Origin: a virus
Virus record (IMG/VR): IMGVR_UViG_3300045283_000223
Coordinates: 1-50,203 of that record
Direction: 5' to 3' (one strand)
Length of the DNA stretch: 50,203 nucleotides
The number at the start of each line of letters is the position of its first letter. The stretch's first letter is position 1. Positions 40,071-46,970 of the stretch are shown in pieces. The notes beneath the pieces are model-generated. The model searched no databases, was not told where the DNA came from, and was given only the letters and a program-made list of their open reading frames with translations. A program made the translations under genes and the position numbers.

Positions 40071-41656
40071 GCGGACATCCTTTCGGGGGAGTAGGGGTCG
40101 TACTCGAACTCAACGGGCGGTCGATGGGGGTGGTCGCCACCCGCGTCGGGATTGCGGGCGAGGGGTCCACCGAAGGTCAGGACAAACGCGTCGAGGGTGT
40201 CGAGGTCGAGATCGGGGTTATCGTCAAGCAAGTCCTCTTTCGAAATGAGCTGGATCTCATCTCGATTGTTGAAGGTGTACTTGATCGCGAGCATTGCCGT
40301 ACGGAGGTCTGGGTCGGCGGGGAGCATACCAGACTTGCACCAAGCCCGAGCAGCACCATACATGGCAGCGCGCATGTTAGCATAGCGTTCGCCAGCGTTG
40401 TCATTGGCTACACCGGTGATGGAGTCTTTGGCGCCGAATTGGATCTCCCAGACGTAGAGGCGTTGGTTGCGGCATTGGTCGACGACGCCGCCGCCGACTC
40501 CGCCACCGTCGATGAAGATGCCGTCTGGGCGGAGTCGGTCGTAGGTGGAGTGGATTCGGACGGCGAGTTCGGTGGTGGAGATGCCGTTGAAGACTTCTTT
40601 GGGGAGGGTGCGCGCATCACGACCCTTACGCGGAAAGAGCACTGAGTTATTCCGGCCAAACCTTGCGACGTCCACGCCAAGCGCAAGTGGTGTGAAAGCA
40701 TCGATAAAGACCTCGCGATCAAGCGACATAGCCGCGTCGATATCAAAGGCGCTGAAGAACTCCATCTCGCCGACTCGAGGGAACTGACCCAAGACACGGA
40801 TACGCACAAAGTCGCTGTCGATGCCATAGACCTTAATCCACTTCTCAAAGCGTTCTTTGTTGGTGATGGTGACAGTGCGCGAGTCGATCTGTTTGGTCAG
40901 CCAGAACTCAGCGTGTTTGCCACCGGCGAAGCATTCGCGGAATCGGCCGGAGGATCGGGTTGGGTTGCCGAAGGCCAGCCACATGATTTGGGTATTGTCG
41001 TCGGTAAGGGCGCCCTCAGTGGTTTCCCAGATGAGGTCGTGGATAGCAGAGGCCTCGTCGAAGATCATCAGGATCCGTTTGCCCTCGTTGTGCATCCCGG
41101 CGAATGCCTCGGGGTTCTTCTCGGACCACGGGATCATGTCGATGCGCCAAGTACGCTCGCGGGAGGGGTCCTTGCTGACCAGGGAGGTCGCGTTCAGGGT
41201 GAAGTGCTTCGGTGCGAACCAGCAGAGGTTGAACCATTTGCCGAGTGCGGCCCAGGTCTTGGTCTTGAGCTGGGTCTCGGTGTTGGCGGTGACCACGCCA
41301 AGGGTGTCGGGGAAGGTGGTGAAGGCCCAGAGGATGATGATGGCGACTAGGGCGGATTTGCCGATTCCGTGGCCAGAGGCGACTGCGATTTGGATGGCGG
41401 TGTGGATGTCGATTAGCTTGTCGCGGATCGCGCAGAGAACCCAGATCTGCCAGGGGTCGAGAACGTGGTGCTCGAGGACGGTGTCGGGTTCGCCCCAGGG
41501 GAATGCGCCTAGGGCAAAGGCGTAGGGATCGTCGGCGACAGAGGCGAGCCAGTCGATGAGTTCGGCGGACATCGCGTGGTCGGCGACGGGTGGTCGGGAA
41601 GCCCCGATGCGATCGGCACTGAACGATGTCCGACTACCATCTAGGCGATCAAGCAC
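40067..41656 (-). CDS. Terminase large subunit
   Basis: 529 aa from GTG 41656 (AAGGGA upstream; ATG 41572 is an alternative). Walker A is ASGHGIGKSA (about residue 93-102), Walker B is ILMIFDEAS (about 195-203), and the nuclease Asp lies in LGVDVARFG with FIDGGGVGGG and LDTLDAFVLTF further on. It cuts and packages DNA through the portal. It overlaps the preceding 66-aa gene by eight bases. Confidence 0.95.
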   Translation of the reverse strand: MLDRLDGSRTSFSADRIGASRPPVADHAMSAELIDWLASVADDPYAFALGAFPWGEPDTVLEHHVLDPWQIWVLCAIRDKLIDIHTAIQIAVASGHGIGKSALVAIIILWAFTTFPDTLGVVTANTETQLKTKTWAALGKWFNLCWFAPKHFTLNATSLVSKDPSRERTWRIDMIPWSEKNPEAFAGMHNEGKRILMIFDEASAIHDLIWETTEGALTDDNTQIMWLAFGNPTRSSGRFRECFAGGKHAEFWLTKQIDSRTVTITNKERFEKWIKVYGIDSDFVRIRVLGQFPRVGEMEFFSAFDIDAAMSLDREVFIDAFTPLALGVDVARFGRNNSVLFPRKGRDARTLPKEVFNGISTTELAVRIHSTYDRLRPDGIFIDGGGVGGGVVDQCRNQRLYVWEIQFGAKDSITGVANDNAGERYANMRAAMYGAARAWCKSGMLPADPDLRTAMLAIKYTFNNRDEIQLISKEDLLDDNPDLDLDTLDAFVLTFGGPLARNPDAGGDHPHRPPVEFEYDPYSPERMSA

Positions 41657-41849
41657 CAGGGCTTCCCTTCTCGTCGGGCCAGAGGATGTGGCTGGGCTGA
41701 CCCGGGATGCAGCATATTGGGCAGAGGCGGCGTTCGACGAGGCGGAGGTGCTTGTCGAAGAACGGGGTCACGATCATCGCGTCGGTCTGGGCATAGGCCC
41801 AGGAGAAGAACTCTGGATCGTGGATGGATTGTGGGCGGTACCCGGCCAT
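41649..41849 (-). CDS. 66-aa protein with CPICC motif between terminase subunits
   Basis: It opens MAGYRPQSIHDPEFF, contains MIVTPFFDKHL, and ends with RRLCPICCIPGQPSHILW. The clustered cysteines might bind metal. It is coupled to the small terminase by an ATG overlapping the stop region and overlaps the large terminase by eight bases. A role in packaging is possible; family not recognised. Confidence 0.75.
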   Translation of the reverse strand: MAGYRPQSIHDPEFFSWAYAQTDAMIVTPFFDKHLRLVERRLCPICCIPGQPSHILWPDEKGSPGA

Positions 41850-42493
41850 TAGATCCGCCTGAAGTTGGGCGGGCCTGAAGGCGCCAAGGCCGGGGGGGAT
41901 CGGTTGTCCTTCAGGCCCGATTGAGGGAGTGGGGATCCCTCAATGACGCGGGGCAACCGGGCCCCGGAGGAGCGTTTGCGGGCGGCTTCGAGTTGCGCCG
42001 CGAAATCGACGTTGATGTTGACGTTGCGCTGGGTCTTGCCGTAGCCGAAGCGGTCCGCGCGGTCAGAGGTAATGGCGATCAGATCGCGCATAGGCAGAGG
42101 TTCATCCGCCTCGATCGCGGCGTCGATCTTGTCGGAGATCATCACCTCGGCCTTGAGCATGTTGGCGGTGGCGATCTCCATGAAGTTGTCGACCGAGCGA
42201 ACGTATTCGGCAGTGACGAGGCCACGGTAGTCGGCGATCAGTTGCTGAAAGGCCGGATCGGCCTTGAGCGTAGTGATGCGGCCAAGAGAGTAGCCGGTGG
42301 CTAGGGCCACCTCTGCATTGGTGAGTCCAGCGGCCACTGCACGGGCGACTCGGTGGTGGGTATCACGAATGGTGACAAGGGTCTTCACCGGGCGCCGCTC
42401 CAGCAGATGTGACAAATCCGCCCGCGCGATCGGCCGGATATCGGTGATCACAGGGGTAGCGGCCGGGTCGAGTTTGCCACGGTGGAGGGGCAC
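41849..42493 (-). CDS. Terminase small subunit-like protein
   Basis: 214 aa from GTG 42493. An HTH-like segment lies near residues 52-75 (VARAVAAGLTNAEVALATG and SLGRITTL), followed by a helical middle and a tail rich in Arg/Pro. Position two genes before the large terminase and DNA-binding shape support TerS. A far AAGGA lies 12 bases upstream; the exact start is uncertain. Confidence 0.78.
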   Translation of the reverse strand: MPLHRGKLDPAATPVITDIRPIARADLSHLLERRPVKTLVTIRDTHHRVARAVAAGLTNAEVALATGYSLGRITTLKADPAFQQLIADYRGLVTAEYVRSVDNFMEIATANMLKAEVMISDKIDAAIEADEPLPMRDLIAITSDRADRFGYGKTQRNVNINVDFAAQLEAARKRSSGARLPRVIEGSPLPQSGLKDNRSPPALAPSGPPNFRRI

Positions 42494-42499
42494 GGTGGG

Positions 42500-42907
42500 T
42501 TAGATCCTTCTTTCGAATCGGGGTGGGGAACGCGGCTGATTGAACGGAATGGTGATCCCAGAGGGTATGGTGATCTCCAGGGCGGTCGTGGTTGGGGTCG
42601 GCGCCTTCAGGGCGATGTTGTACCGGGGCTTGTAGAGATCAATCATCGCCCGTTCGATTCGGTCAAGGTCCTCCACCCGGCAGGGCATCACAAACACCTG
42701 ATCGAACAACACCCCGCGCATCGACACTGGCATCCAGGCCGGCACCGACTTCCGGCCCCAGTTGCCCCGATGCGCTTCCACCCTCGGCAGCATCCGCTTC
42801 CCCTTCCCCACATACACCACCCGCCCATCGCGGACCAGGGCATACACCCCAGCGCGCAAGATCGGCGTGACCTCCACAAATCCTTCCAGCACCGCATAAT
42901 CCTCCAT
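42500..42907 (-). CDS. GIY-YIG nuclease domain protein
   Basis: 135 aa from ATG 42907 (seven residues longer if ATG 42928 is used). Signature GVYALVRDGRVVYVGKGKRM, then RVEAHRGNWGRK and RIERAMIDLYKPRYNIALK with the usual Glu-Ala/Asn positions. The Gly-Val-Tyr and Val-Tyr-Val variant is within the family. It cleaves DNA, perhaps for homing, packaging or host DNA breakdown. First or second gene of the late operon. Confidence 0.85.
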   Translation of the reverse strand: MEDYAVLEGFVEVTPILRAGVYALVRDGRVVYVGKGKRMLPRVEAHRGNWGRKSVPAWMPVSMRGVLFDQVFVMPCRVEDLDRIERAMIDLYKPRYNIALKAPTPTTTALEITIPSGITIPFNQPRSPPRFERRI

Positions 42908-43027
42908 CTTCACCACCCAGCCTCGCATAGAAGACAGGAGATGTCAAGAGGATACGTACATCTCAAATTTCACACGATTTGCGCTGGGCACGTCTGGGCC
43001 ACGCAGAAGGGCGAAATTTTGGCCCCA

Positions 43028-43041
43028 CCCCCGACCGGGGG
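43028..43041. other. Short GC hairpin in the 174-base gap 42908-43081
   Basis: CCCCC-GACC-GGGGG. On the minus strand it follows the first late gene but is succeeded by GGGGCCAAAATTTC rather than a T run, so a terminator is doubtful. The same gap has a lone TTGACA on the minus strand (42943-42948) with no -10 partner and an AAATCGTG copy (42973-42980, minus) matching the operator repeats at 43492-43520. Confidence 0.45.
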
Positions 43042-43081
43042 CAGAGCCGATGGGAGGGGTCGAGCGAGGTCGGAGCGGGGG

Positions 43082-43393
43082 TTAGACGCGACGACCGGAA
43101 GCAGCGGTGCTGGCCAGGAAGACAGACAGCGAGCCGGGAGCGGTGGCCTTGGGCTTGACCTCGGCCGCGGGGACGGCAGCGATGGAGAGCTTGCCGAAGT
43201 TGTAGCCGAAGACGAGGCGGAGGTGGGCAGGCAGTGCAGCTTCGGTGGCCATGGTGTCTTCGAAGTGTTGGCGCGCTTCTTTCATCAGGCGATATGCAGC
43301 CTTGTAGTTGTCATACGCTTCGCGGCATTCGCTGTTGAGTGTGTCCGGGTCGATCGTTTGCCAGTCGGCTTTCACGTCATGGGTCTTGGCCAT
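43082..43393 (-). CDS. First late-strand gene, hypothetical, 103 aa
   Basis: ATG 43393 is chosen for GGAG nine bases upstream; a 25-residue upstream extension lacks a ribosome site. Residues 15-50 are helical (LNSECREAYDNYKAAYRLMKEARQHFE), then VFGYNFGKLSIAAVPA, a signature I know from small phage proteins without assigned function. It is divergent from the early operon across the control region and so is probably expressed first among the leftward genes. Confidence 0.78.
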   Translation of the reverse strand: MAKTHDVKADWQTIDPDTLNSECREAYDNYKAAYRLMKEARQHFEDTMATEAALPAHLRLVFGYNFGKLSIAAVPAAEVKPKATAPGSLSVFLASTAASGRRV

Positions 43394-43483
43394 TGTGGTC
43401 GCTCCGTTGTGATCGGCTGGGCGGCGGAATGCCTTAGCCCGTTCGCCGATGCCCACACAATCGCACATCGCCGGTCGAATTGA

Positions 43484-43520
43484 AAATCACAAAATCGTGA
43501 TCGCGATCACGAAATCGTGA
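43484..43520. promoter_or_regulatory. Operator-like palindrome array (GTGA/TCAC half-sites)
   Basis: An 18-bp perfect palindrome, TCGTGATCGCGATCACGA (43495-43512), lies between two direct copies of AAATCGTGA (43492-43500 and 43512-43520), with another AAATCAC just left (43484-43490). Such stacked half-sites suggest cooperative binding of a dimeric regulator, phage or host, at the edge of the late operon. Confidence 0.65.
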
Positions 43521-43621
43521 CTTGTCGGCGGGCGGCGGTTGGCGCATGATGAGCGATCGCAATCCATCCGTCTCATGTTCCCCTGGTGATCCCCTCCGCG
43601 TCTCATGGCCCATCCCTGACC

Positions 43622-43706
43622 GTCCGTCCAGGGCCGACCGGCTGTTGCTGATATGTCACACATCTCTCTCTAGTGACAGACGGACCTAAGGCCAGCCGGA
43701 CGGCCC
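43622..43706. repeat. Crossing inverted repeats in the control region
   Basis: GTCCGTC (43622-43628) pairs with GACGGAC (43679-43685). GGGCCGACCGGCTG (43631-43644) pairs 13 of 14 with CAGCCGGACGGCCC (43693-43706). The two stems cross each other and both enclose GTCAC/GTGAC (43655-43659, 43673-43677). The arrangement could be a cruciform, a protein site or mutually exclusive RNA folds; it lies upstream of the recognised promoter. Confidence 0.6.
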
Positions 43707-43797
43707 AAGAGGCAACATGAGGCGGGCAGGGGATTACCAGAGGGAGAGCAGCCGGATGGACAGATGTGCGAGGGAAGAAATGCCGATGAAATCGTTG

Positions 43798-43826
43798 TTG
43801 ACATGCCGATTGCCGTGTGGTAGATT
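43798..43826 (+). promoter_or_regulatory. Early sigma70-type promoter P1
   Basis: TTGACA (43798-43803), 17-base spacer, TAGATT (43821-43826). The predicted start of transcription is near 43833, giving a short leader to ATG 43861. Close to consensus, fitting immediate use of host RNA polymerase. Confidence 0.82.
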
Positions 43827-43860
43827 GGGTGATCCTGCCGATTAGCGAATGGAGCGACCG

Positions 43861-44076
43861 ATGCCGACCGTAGGCAAGCAGATTGCCGATGAGATCAAGG
43901 ACGGGGACGGGTATTATGCCGATGATCCCCGCGTGGTGAGGATTGTGGAATACACAGATATGGGCGGCAAGCTGGCGTATGGATTGGAGTATGGGCATGA
44001 GCTGGGGAAGTATGAAGCGAGCCCATATGTGCGATATCCGCGTGTGTACTGGGAGGCGGATACAGATGCCCCGTAA
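43861..44076 (+). CDS. First early gene, hypothetical, 71 aa
   Basis: ATG 43861 has GGAG six bases upstream; ATG 43849 is in frame but would include that ribosome site. The product is Tyr/Asp-rich (DGDGYYADDPRVVRIVEY, then GHELGKYEASPYVRYPRVYW) with a small all-beta look. As the first early gene it may be a host takeover protein; family not recognised. Confidence 0.75.
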   Translation: MPTVGKQIADEIKDGDGYYADDPRVVRIVEYTDMGGKLAYGLEYGHELGKYEASPYVRYPRVYWEADTDAP

Positions 44077-44311
44077 GCCTAAGCTAGGTCCTGCAATCCT
44101 CAAGATCGAGCGAATGTCGGATGGTGGAGAGATACGCCCGGTGATTGTAGATGACTTCACCGGGGAAGTGATTGAGCCCAAGCTGGCACCAATGCCAACG
44201 GTAGCGCCCACACCGCCACAGGATGTGCGGGACGCAGAGAACCGACAGCGGGCGGATATGCACCGTGCGATTGTGGCGGTGTTGGACAGAGTGAGGAGGA
44301 ACAGAACATGA
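44066..44311 (+). CDS. Hypothetical early protein, 81 aa
   Basis: ATG 44066 with GGAGG upstream, overlapping the previous gene by 11 bases. A basic N-terminus (PRKPKLGPAILKIERM), then a Pro-rich middle and a C-terminal helix rich in Arg (RADMHRAIVAVLDRVRRNRT). Family not recognised. The stop overlaps the start of a tiny ORF (ATGA). Confidence 0.7.
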   Translation: MPRKPKLGPAILKIERMSDGGEIRPVIVDDFTGEVIEPKLAPMPTVAPTPPQDVRDAENRQRADMHRAIVAVLDRVRRNRT

Positions 44312-44367
44312 CCGGAGGAAAGCAGATGAGTGTCCACACTGATGAGGCCAAACGGAGAAAACCATGA
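44308..44367 (+). CDS. Possible 19-aa ORF coupled on both sides
   Basis: MTGGKQMSVHTDEAKRRKP starts in an ATGA with the previous stop and stops in an ATGA with the next start. A GGAGG inside it also serves an internal ATG at 44326. It could encode a micropeptide, or simply carry ribosomes to the next gene. Very short, so uncertain. Confidence 0.45.
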   Translation: MTGGKQMSVHTDEAKRRKP

Positions 44368-44576
44368 CAATCACCGCAAAGCCTGTGGAAGTGTTAGGTT
44401 GCGCAGTTGGCAACCTGTGGGATATCTTCGTTGATTGCGTATTCTATGTGAGGGTGACCTATCATGGGAACAGCTTGGTTCGAGTGAAGACCAAGACTCG
44501 CGGTGTGGTAACAGTAGTGCCAACCACTAAGGAGATTGAGCAGGCGATAGATGCGGTTTACCGCAGCGTCGCGTAA
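44364..44576 (+). CDS. Hypothetical early protein, 70 aa
   Basis: ATG 44364 in an ATGA overlap. The product has beta strands with hydrophobic residues (GCAVGNLWDIFVDCVFYVRV, then VRVKTKTRGVVTVVP) and a helical end (EIEQAIDAVYRSVA). The sequence is lower in GC than most neighbours. Family not recognised. It is followed by the structured segment at 44583-44702. Confidence 0.68.
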   Translation: MTITAKPVEVLGCAVGNLWDIFVDCVFYVRVTYHGNSLVRVKTKTRGVVTVVPTTKEIEQAIDAVYRSVA

Positions 44577-44582
44577 ACCGTA

Positions 44583-44702
44583 GGGATTGCAAGGGCGCGG
44601 AGTGTGTAGCATTGACCCTATTTGTTAGGGCAATTGCCAAATGTCTCACTCTTGCGGGAATGCTAGCTACCCGTAGCTGCCACTCCGCACCCGTGCAATC
44701 CC
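44583..44702 (+). ncRNA. Candidate structured RNA, about 120 nt
   Basis: Bases 44583-44604 pair with 44681-44702 at 20 of 22 positions (closing GGGATTGCA with TGCAATCCC). Inside, TAGCATT (44607-44613) pairs with AATGCTA (44659-44665), CCCTA (44616-44620) with TAGGG (44626-44630), and AGCTA (44665-44669) with TAGCT (44674-44678). The nested multi-branch fold occupies an early intergenic gap with no gene. It may be a regulatory leader, a stable RNA, or a DNA structure at a replication site. Not recognised as tRNA or any known class. Confidence 0.55.
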
Positions 44703-44740
44703 GCACGATACACCACCACAGATCACCGGAGGTAGGGGCA

Positions 44741-44773
44741 ATGTTGAGGGTGAGTGTGAGGCAGTGGCTGTAA
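44741..44773 (+). CDS. Possible 10-residue leader peptide ORF
   Basis: ATG TTG ... CTG TAA encodes MLRVSVRQWL. GGAGG lies eight bases before the ATG, a strong ribosome site with nothing else to serve. The following 95 bases contain TAACGG twice (44822-44827, 44832-44837) before the next gene. It may be a translated leader for the 44869 gene. Confidence 0.4.
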   Translation: MLRVSVRQWL

Positions 44774-44868
44774 CAGGCCCAGTCCCCGCCAAAGACCCTC
44801 TCCAACCCTTATGATCCTCGCTAACGGTAGATAACGGAGGTTTTCACACGGAAAGAGGACAGAAGGTA

Positions 44869-45555
44869 ATGTCTGACCTGAATACCGAACTCGCCGGGGA
44901 GGCAGAAGCCCCAGCATCCACCGAAAGCCTGATCAACATCATCCTTAAGAACGGGGCTGGTACGGTCACTGTGGATGCCAATCAGCTTCCCCTCGATGTC
45001 TACCGCGAAGCCCTCATGCAGGGCCTCAAGGTCATCGCCGAGCGAGCCATGAGCAAGCTCACGAAGGAGGCCTACCCGGACGAAACCGAACGCCGCGCTG
45101 CAATCAAGGCGAAAGCCGAAGAGAACATCGCGGACATGTATGCCGGTAAGACCAAAATCACCGGTGCAGTCGCGGTCAAGAAGGCATCGGGAGCCGTAAT
45201 GACCGAGGCGATGAGACTCGCCCGTAACTTGGTCAAGGACGCGATGAAAGCGAACAAGATCAAGATCTCCCACGTCAAGGCATCGGAGATCACCGTTGCC
45301 GCCAAAGCATTGATCGAGTCTGACCCCTCGATCATCACCACTGCCGAAGCCAACCTCAAGGCGAGGGAGGCCACGCCCATCAAGATCGACATTGCCAAAC
45401 TGGTGAAGGTCGATCCCAAACTGGTCGCGGCCGACGAAGCCAAGAAGGCGGAAGCCAAGGCCAACAAGCCGCTGTCCAAGACCCAAGCGGGCAAGGTAGC
45501 CCCACGGGCCAAGGGCAGCAAGCCGGGGGCAATGGCCCCCGGTACCGCGCACTAA
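44869..45555 (+). CDS. Early protein, 228 aa, helical with Lys/Ala-rich tail
   Basis: AGAGGA lies nine bases upstream. Residues 20-60 are mixed (INIILKNGAGTVTVDANQLP, then YREALMQGLKVIAERAMSKL), followed by long Ala/Lys helices (MTEAMRLARNLVKDAMKANK and VKASEITVAAKALIESD). The tail has many Lys/Ala/Pro residues. The composition suggests nucleic-acid binding or abundant early structural function. Family not recognised. Preceded by 292 bases of non-coding, structured sequence and followed by another such stretch. Confidence 0.8.
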   Translation: MSDLNTELAGEAEAPASTESLINIILKNGAGTVTVDANQLPLDVYREALMQGLKVIAERAMSKLTKEAYPDETERRAAIKAKAEENIADMYAGKTKITGAVAVKKASGAVMTEAMRLARNLVKDAMKANKIKISHVKASEITVAAKALIESDPSIITTAEANLKAREATPIKIDIAKLVKVDPKLVAADEAKKAEAKANKPLSKTQAGKVAPRAKGSKPGAMAPGTAH

Positions 45556-45563
45556 CACGTTGT

Positions 45564-45579
45564 GGGCCCCCTCGGGCCC
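45564..45579 (+). terminator. GC hairpin after the 228-aa gene, weak terminator candidate
   Basis: GGGCCC (45564-45569) and GGGCCC (45574-45579) form a 6-bp stem with loop CCTC nine bases after the stop. The sequence following is CTAGCGTTCC, not a T run, so intrinsic termination is doubtful. It could stall polymerase or shield the 3' end of the message. Confidence 0.4.
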
Positions 45580-45593
45580 CTAGCGTTCCTACC

Positions 45594-45714
45594 GAAGGCG
45601 AGCAATGAGAGCGGTACGAAGACGGTGGATGGCACTCTAGGTGACCAGCCTGATCTACCCCCACAATCTCAGGATCGCCTTCGCCCCCGCCGATCCAGCC
45701 ACCGAGACACCTAG
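45594..45714 (+). promoter_or_regulatory. Candidate regulatory RNA leader with alternative stems
   Basis: GAAGGCGA (45594-45601) pairs perfectly with TCGCCTTC (45675-45682). CTAGGTG (45637-45643) pairs perfectly with CACCTAG (45708-45714). The two stems cross, so only one (or a pseudoknot) can form, and both enclose CCTGA/TCAGG (45649-45653, 45669-45673). The second stem ends two bases before ATG 45717 and could hide that start. This is riboswitch- or attenuator-like architecture of no recognised class. Confidence 0.5.
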
Positions 45715-45716
45715 CC

Positions 45717-45920
45717 ATGGGCCTAGCCAGCCCCCGACAAGGCCAAGGCTCTCGGTGGTACTGGCTTAAAACCGATCACGGAGACAATCCAACGGGAATA
45801 TATCACTCCTACTTCCTGCAAGCAGGTAAAATCTGGCAGGATTACTTTTATGGCAAAATCAGTCTAACCGTAAGGGATGGCCGATTGAACTATCTCAGGG
45901 CTCAATACGGAATGCGATAA
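45717..45920 (+). CDS. Hypothetical early protein, 67 aa, weak ribosome site
   Basis: ATG 45717 has no Shine-Dalgarno and sits beside the crossing stems. The product is Tyr/Trp/Gly-rich (RWYWLKTDHGDN, then YHSYFLQAGKIWQDYFYGK and SLTVRDGRLNYLRA). Its second half is more AT-rich than flanking genes. A true gene is likely but its start could be different. Family not recognised. Confidence 0.58.
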   Translation: MGLASPRQGQGSRWYWLKTDHGDNPTGIYHSYFLQAGKIWQDYFYGKISLTVRDGRLNYLRAQYGMR

Positions 45921-45943
45921 GCTACGACTGCCCACTGCAAAGT

Positions 45944-45995
45944 GAGGGATAGCCAAAGATCCCTCAGATACGCAACCCCGAGGGCGCAGCCCCTC
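45944..45995 (+). other. Tandem hairpins in the leader of the 46014 gene
   Basis: GAGGGAT (45944-45950) pairs with ATCCCTC (45959-45965), a perfect 7-bp stem. GAGGG (45980-45984) pairs with CCCTC (45991-45995). Both lie between the stop at 45920 and ATG 46014. There is no T run, so they look like leader or mRNA-stability elements. Confidence 0.5.
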
Positions 45996-46013
45996 AACAG
46001 AGGATATCCGACT

Positions 46014-46949
46014 ATGACCCATGATACTGTCACCAACTTCGCGGCCAGTTTGGTCGAAATGGCAAAGGCCACCGAGCGAGTGCCGGAGCTTGAGCGTGTA
46101 GTTGACTCCCTTGAGAGCGAACTCAATACACAGGCAAAGGCGATCGATGATCTTGGTCGGCAGCTCGAACAATCCCGCGCCTACGCTGCCAGCCTCGAAC
46201 AGGCCAAACACGACCTGGAGGTAGCCCGTGACGACGCAGAGCTTCGGTTTCTCGAAGCTTCAGACCGCACTGACCGTGCCTTGGCGTTTGTTCGCACTGT
46301 ATTCGGCAATGCGGGGCAGGTGATACAGAGCCTGGAGCCACCGCGTGAGGCAGTGGCGGAGGCAGTGGCGGAGCCTATCCCATCGACGGAGCCTCCTACC
46401 ACAACGGAGAACTCTACATCTAACAGTGGAAATGAGGGTGAGAGTGCCATCCCCCCTACCCCGGCCCTGCCTTCCACGACTGGTGGTGGGACGGAGAGCG
46501 ATACGCGAAGTATTGACAGTGGAGTGAGTGTGCCCTCGCACCCTATCTACCCAACGGATGGCAACATCAAGGTATCCGATGTAACCCCCTTGGCCAGTGG
46601 GAGTACCTCAACCGAGGTGTCTGGTGGCCATTTCCCCCTGAACCCTACTGCGAATACTGTGGGCACCGAAATCCCTTCCATGATAGCGGATGCCCCAGAA
46701 GCGAAGACGGTTGGTGATGGTGTCAGCGTGTCCCCGGACCCTCTTGTGTCTTCGCCCTCTGCTGGATCTGTTGGTTCTGCCAGCGGTACGGATACTGCGT
46801 TGCCGGATGCTGAACCACTCGTTGGTCCATATTCCGGCAAGCTCTACATCTACCAACCCGGCTGGGTCTCCCGTGCCGATTGGCTAGCCGGTGGCGGCAC
46901 CGATGAGTCCTACGATTATCGCCGACCGTGGGGCCAAACAGGAGAGTAA
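46014..46949 (+). CDS. Early protein, coiled-coil N-terminus, Ser/Thr/Pro-rich middle
   Basis: 311 aa from ATG 46014 with AGAGGA upstream (the in-frame extension to 45942 crosses the hairpins and is not used). Residues 12-85 form a long coiled coil (AKATERVPELERVVDSLESE, then QLEQSRAYAASLEQAKHDLE). Residues 120-260 are low-complexity Ser/Thr/Pro/Gly. The last 45 residues form a distinct block (SGKLYIYQPGWVSRADWLAG, then YDYRRPWGQ). Not recognised; perhaps a scaffold that displays the C-terminal block. Confidence 0.78.
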   Translation: MTHDTVTNFAASLVEMAKATERVPELERVVDSLESELNTQAKAIDDLGRQLEQSRAYAASLEQAKHDLEVARDDAELRFLEASDRTDRALAFVRTVFGNAGQVIQSLEPPREAVAEAVAEPIPSTEPPTTTENSTSNSGNEGESAIPPTPALPSTTGGGTESDTRSIDSGVSVPSHPIYPTDGNIKVSDVTPLASGSTSTEVSGGHFPLNPTANTVGTEIPSMIADAPEAKTVGDGVSVSPDPLVSSPSAGSVGSASGTDTALPDAEPLVGPYSGKLYIYQPGWVSRADWLAGGGTDESYDYRRPWGQTGE

Positions 46950-46970
46950 CTAATTCCCCACCACAATTCG

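Larger units (their letters stand above)
43394..43860. promoter_or_regulatory. Divergent early/late control region, 467 bp non-coding
   Basis: The largest gene-free stretch. It contains, in order, a palindromic GTGA/TCAC array (43484-43520), long inverted repeats (43622-43706) and a sigma70 promoter (43798-43826) firing rightward. The 5' leaders of both flanking genes contain GGAGCGACC as ribosome-site context. It is also the best candidate site for a replication origin or switch, but no defined origin elements were recognised. No leftward promoter could be assigned confidently. Confidence 0.8.

Noticed and set aside
43028-43041. An intrinsic terminator after the first late gene
   Set aside because: The hairpin is not followed by a T run on either strand.
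42908-43081. A late promoter at the minus-strand TTGACA (42943-42948)
   Set aside because: No -10-like hexamer is found 16-18 bases downstream on that strand.
43603-44370. Long minus-strand open frame (255 codons) over the control region and the first early genes
   Set aside because: It covers the promoter and inverted repeats and is antisense to three + strand genes with ribosome sites. The translation is Ser/Arg/His/Cys-rich with no domain.
44583-44702. A tRNA gene
   Set aside because: The fold lacks the 7-bp acceptor, the T-loop consensus and a proper anticodon arm; the outer stem is far too long.
44821-45558. Minus-strand open frame opposite the 228-aa early gene
   Set aside because: It mirrors codon bias of the real gene (Gly/Leu/Asp-rich shadow), has no ribosome site, and would be alone on that strand inside the early operon.
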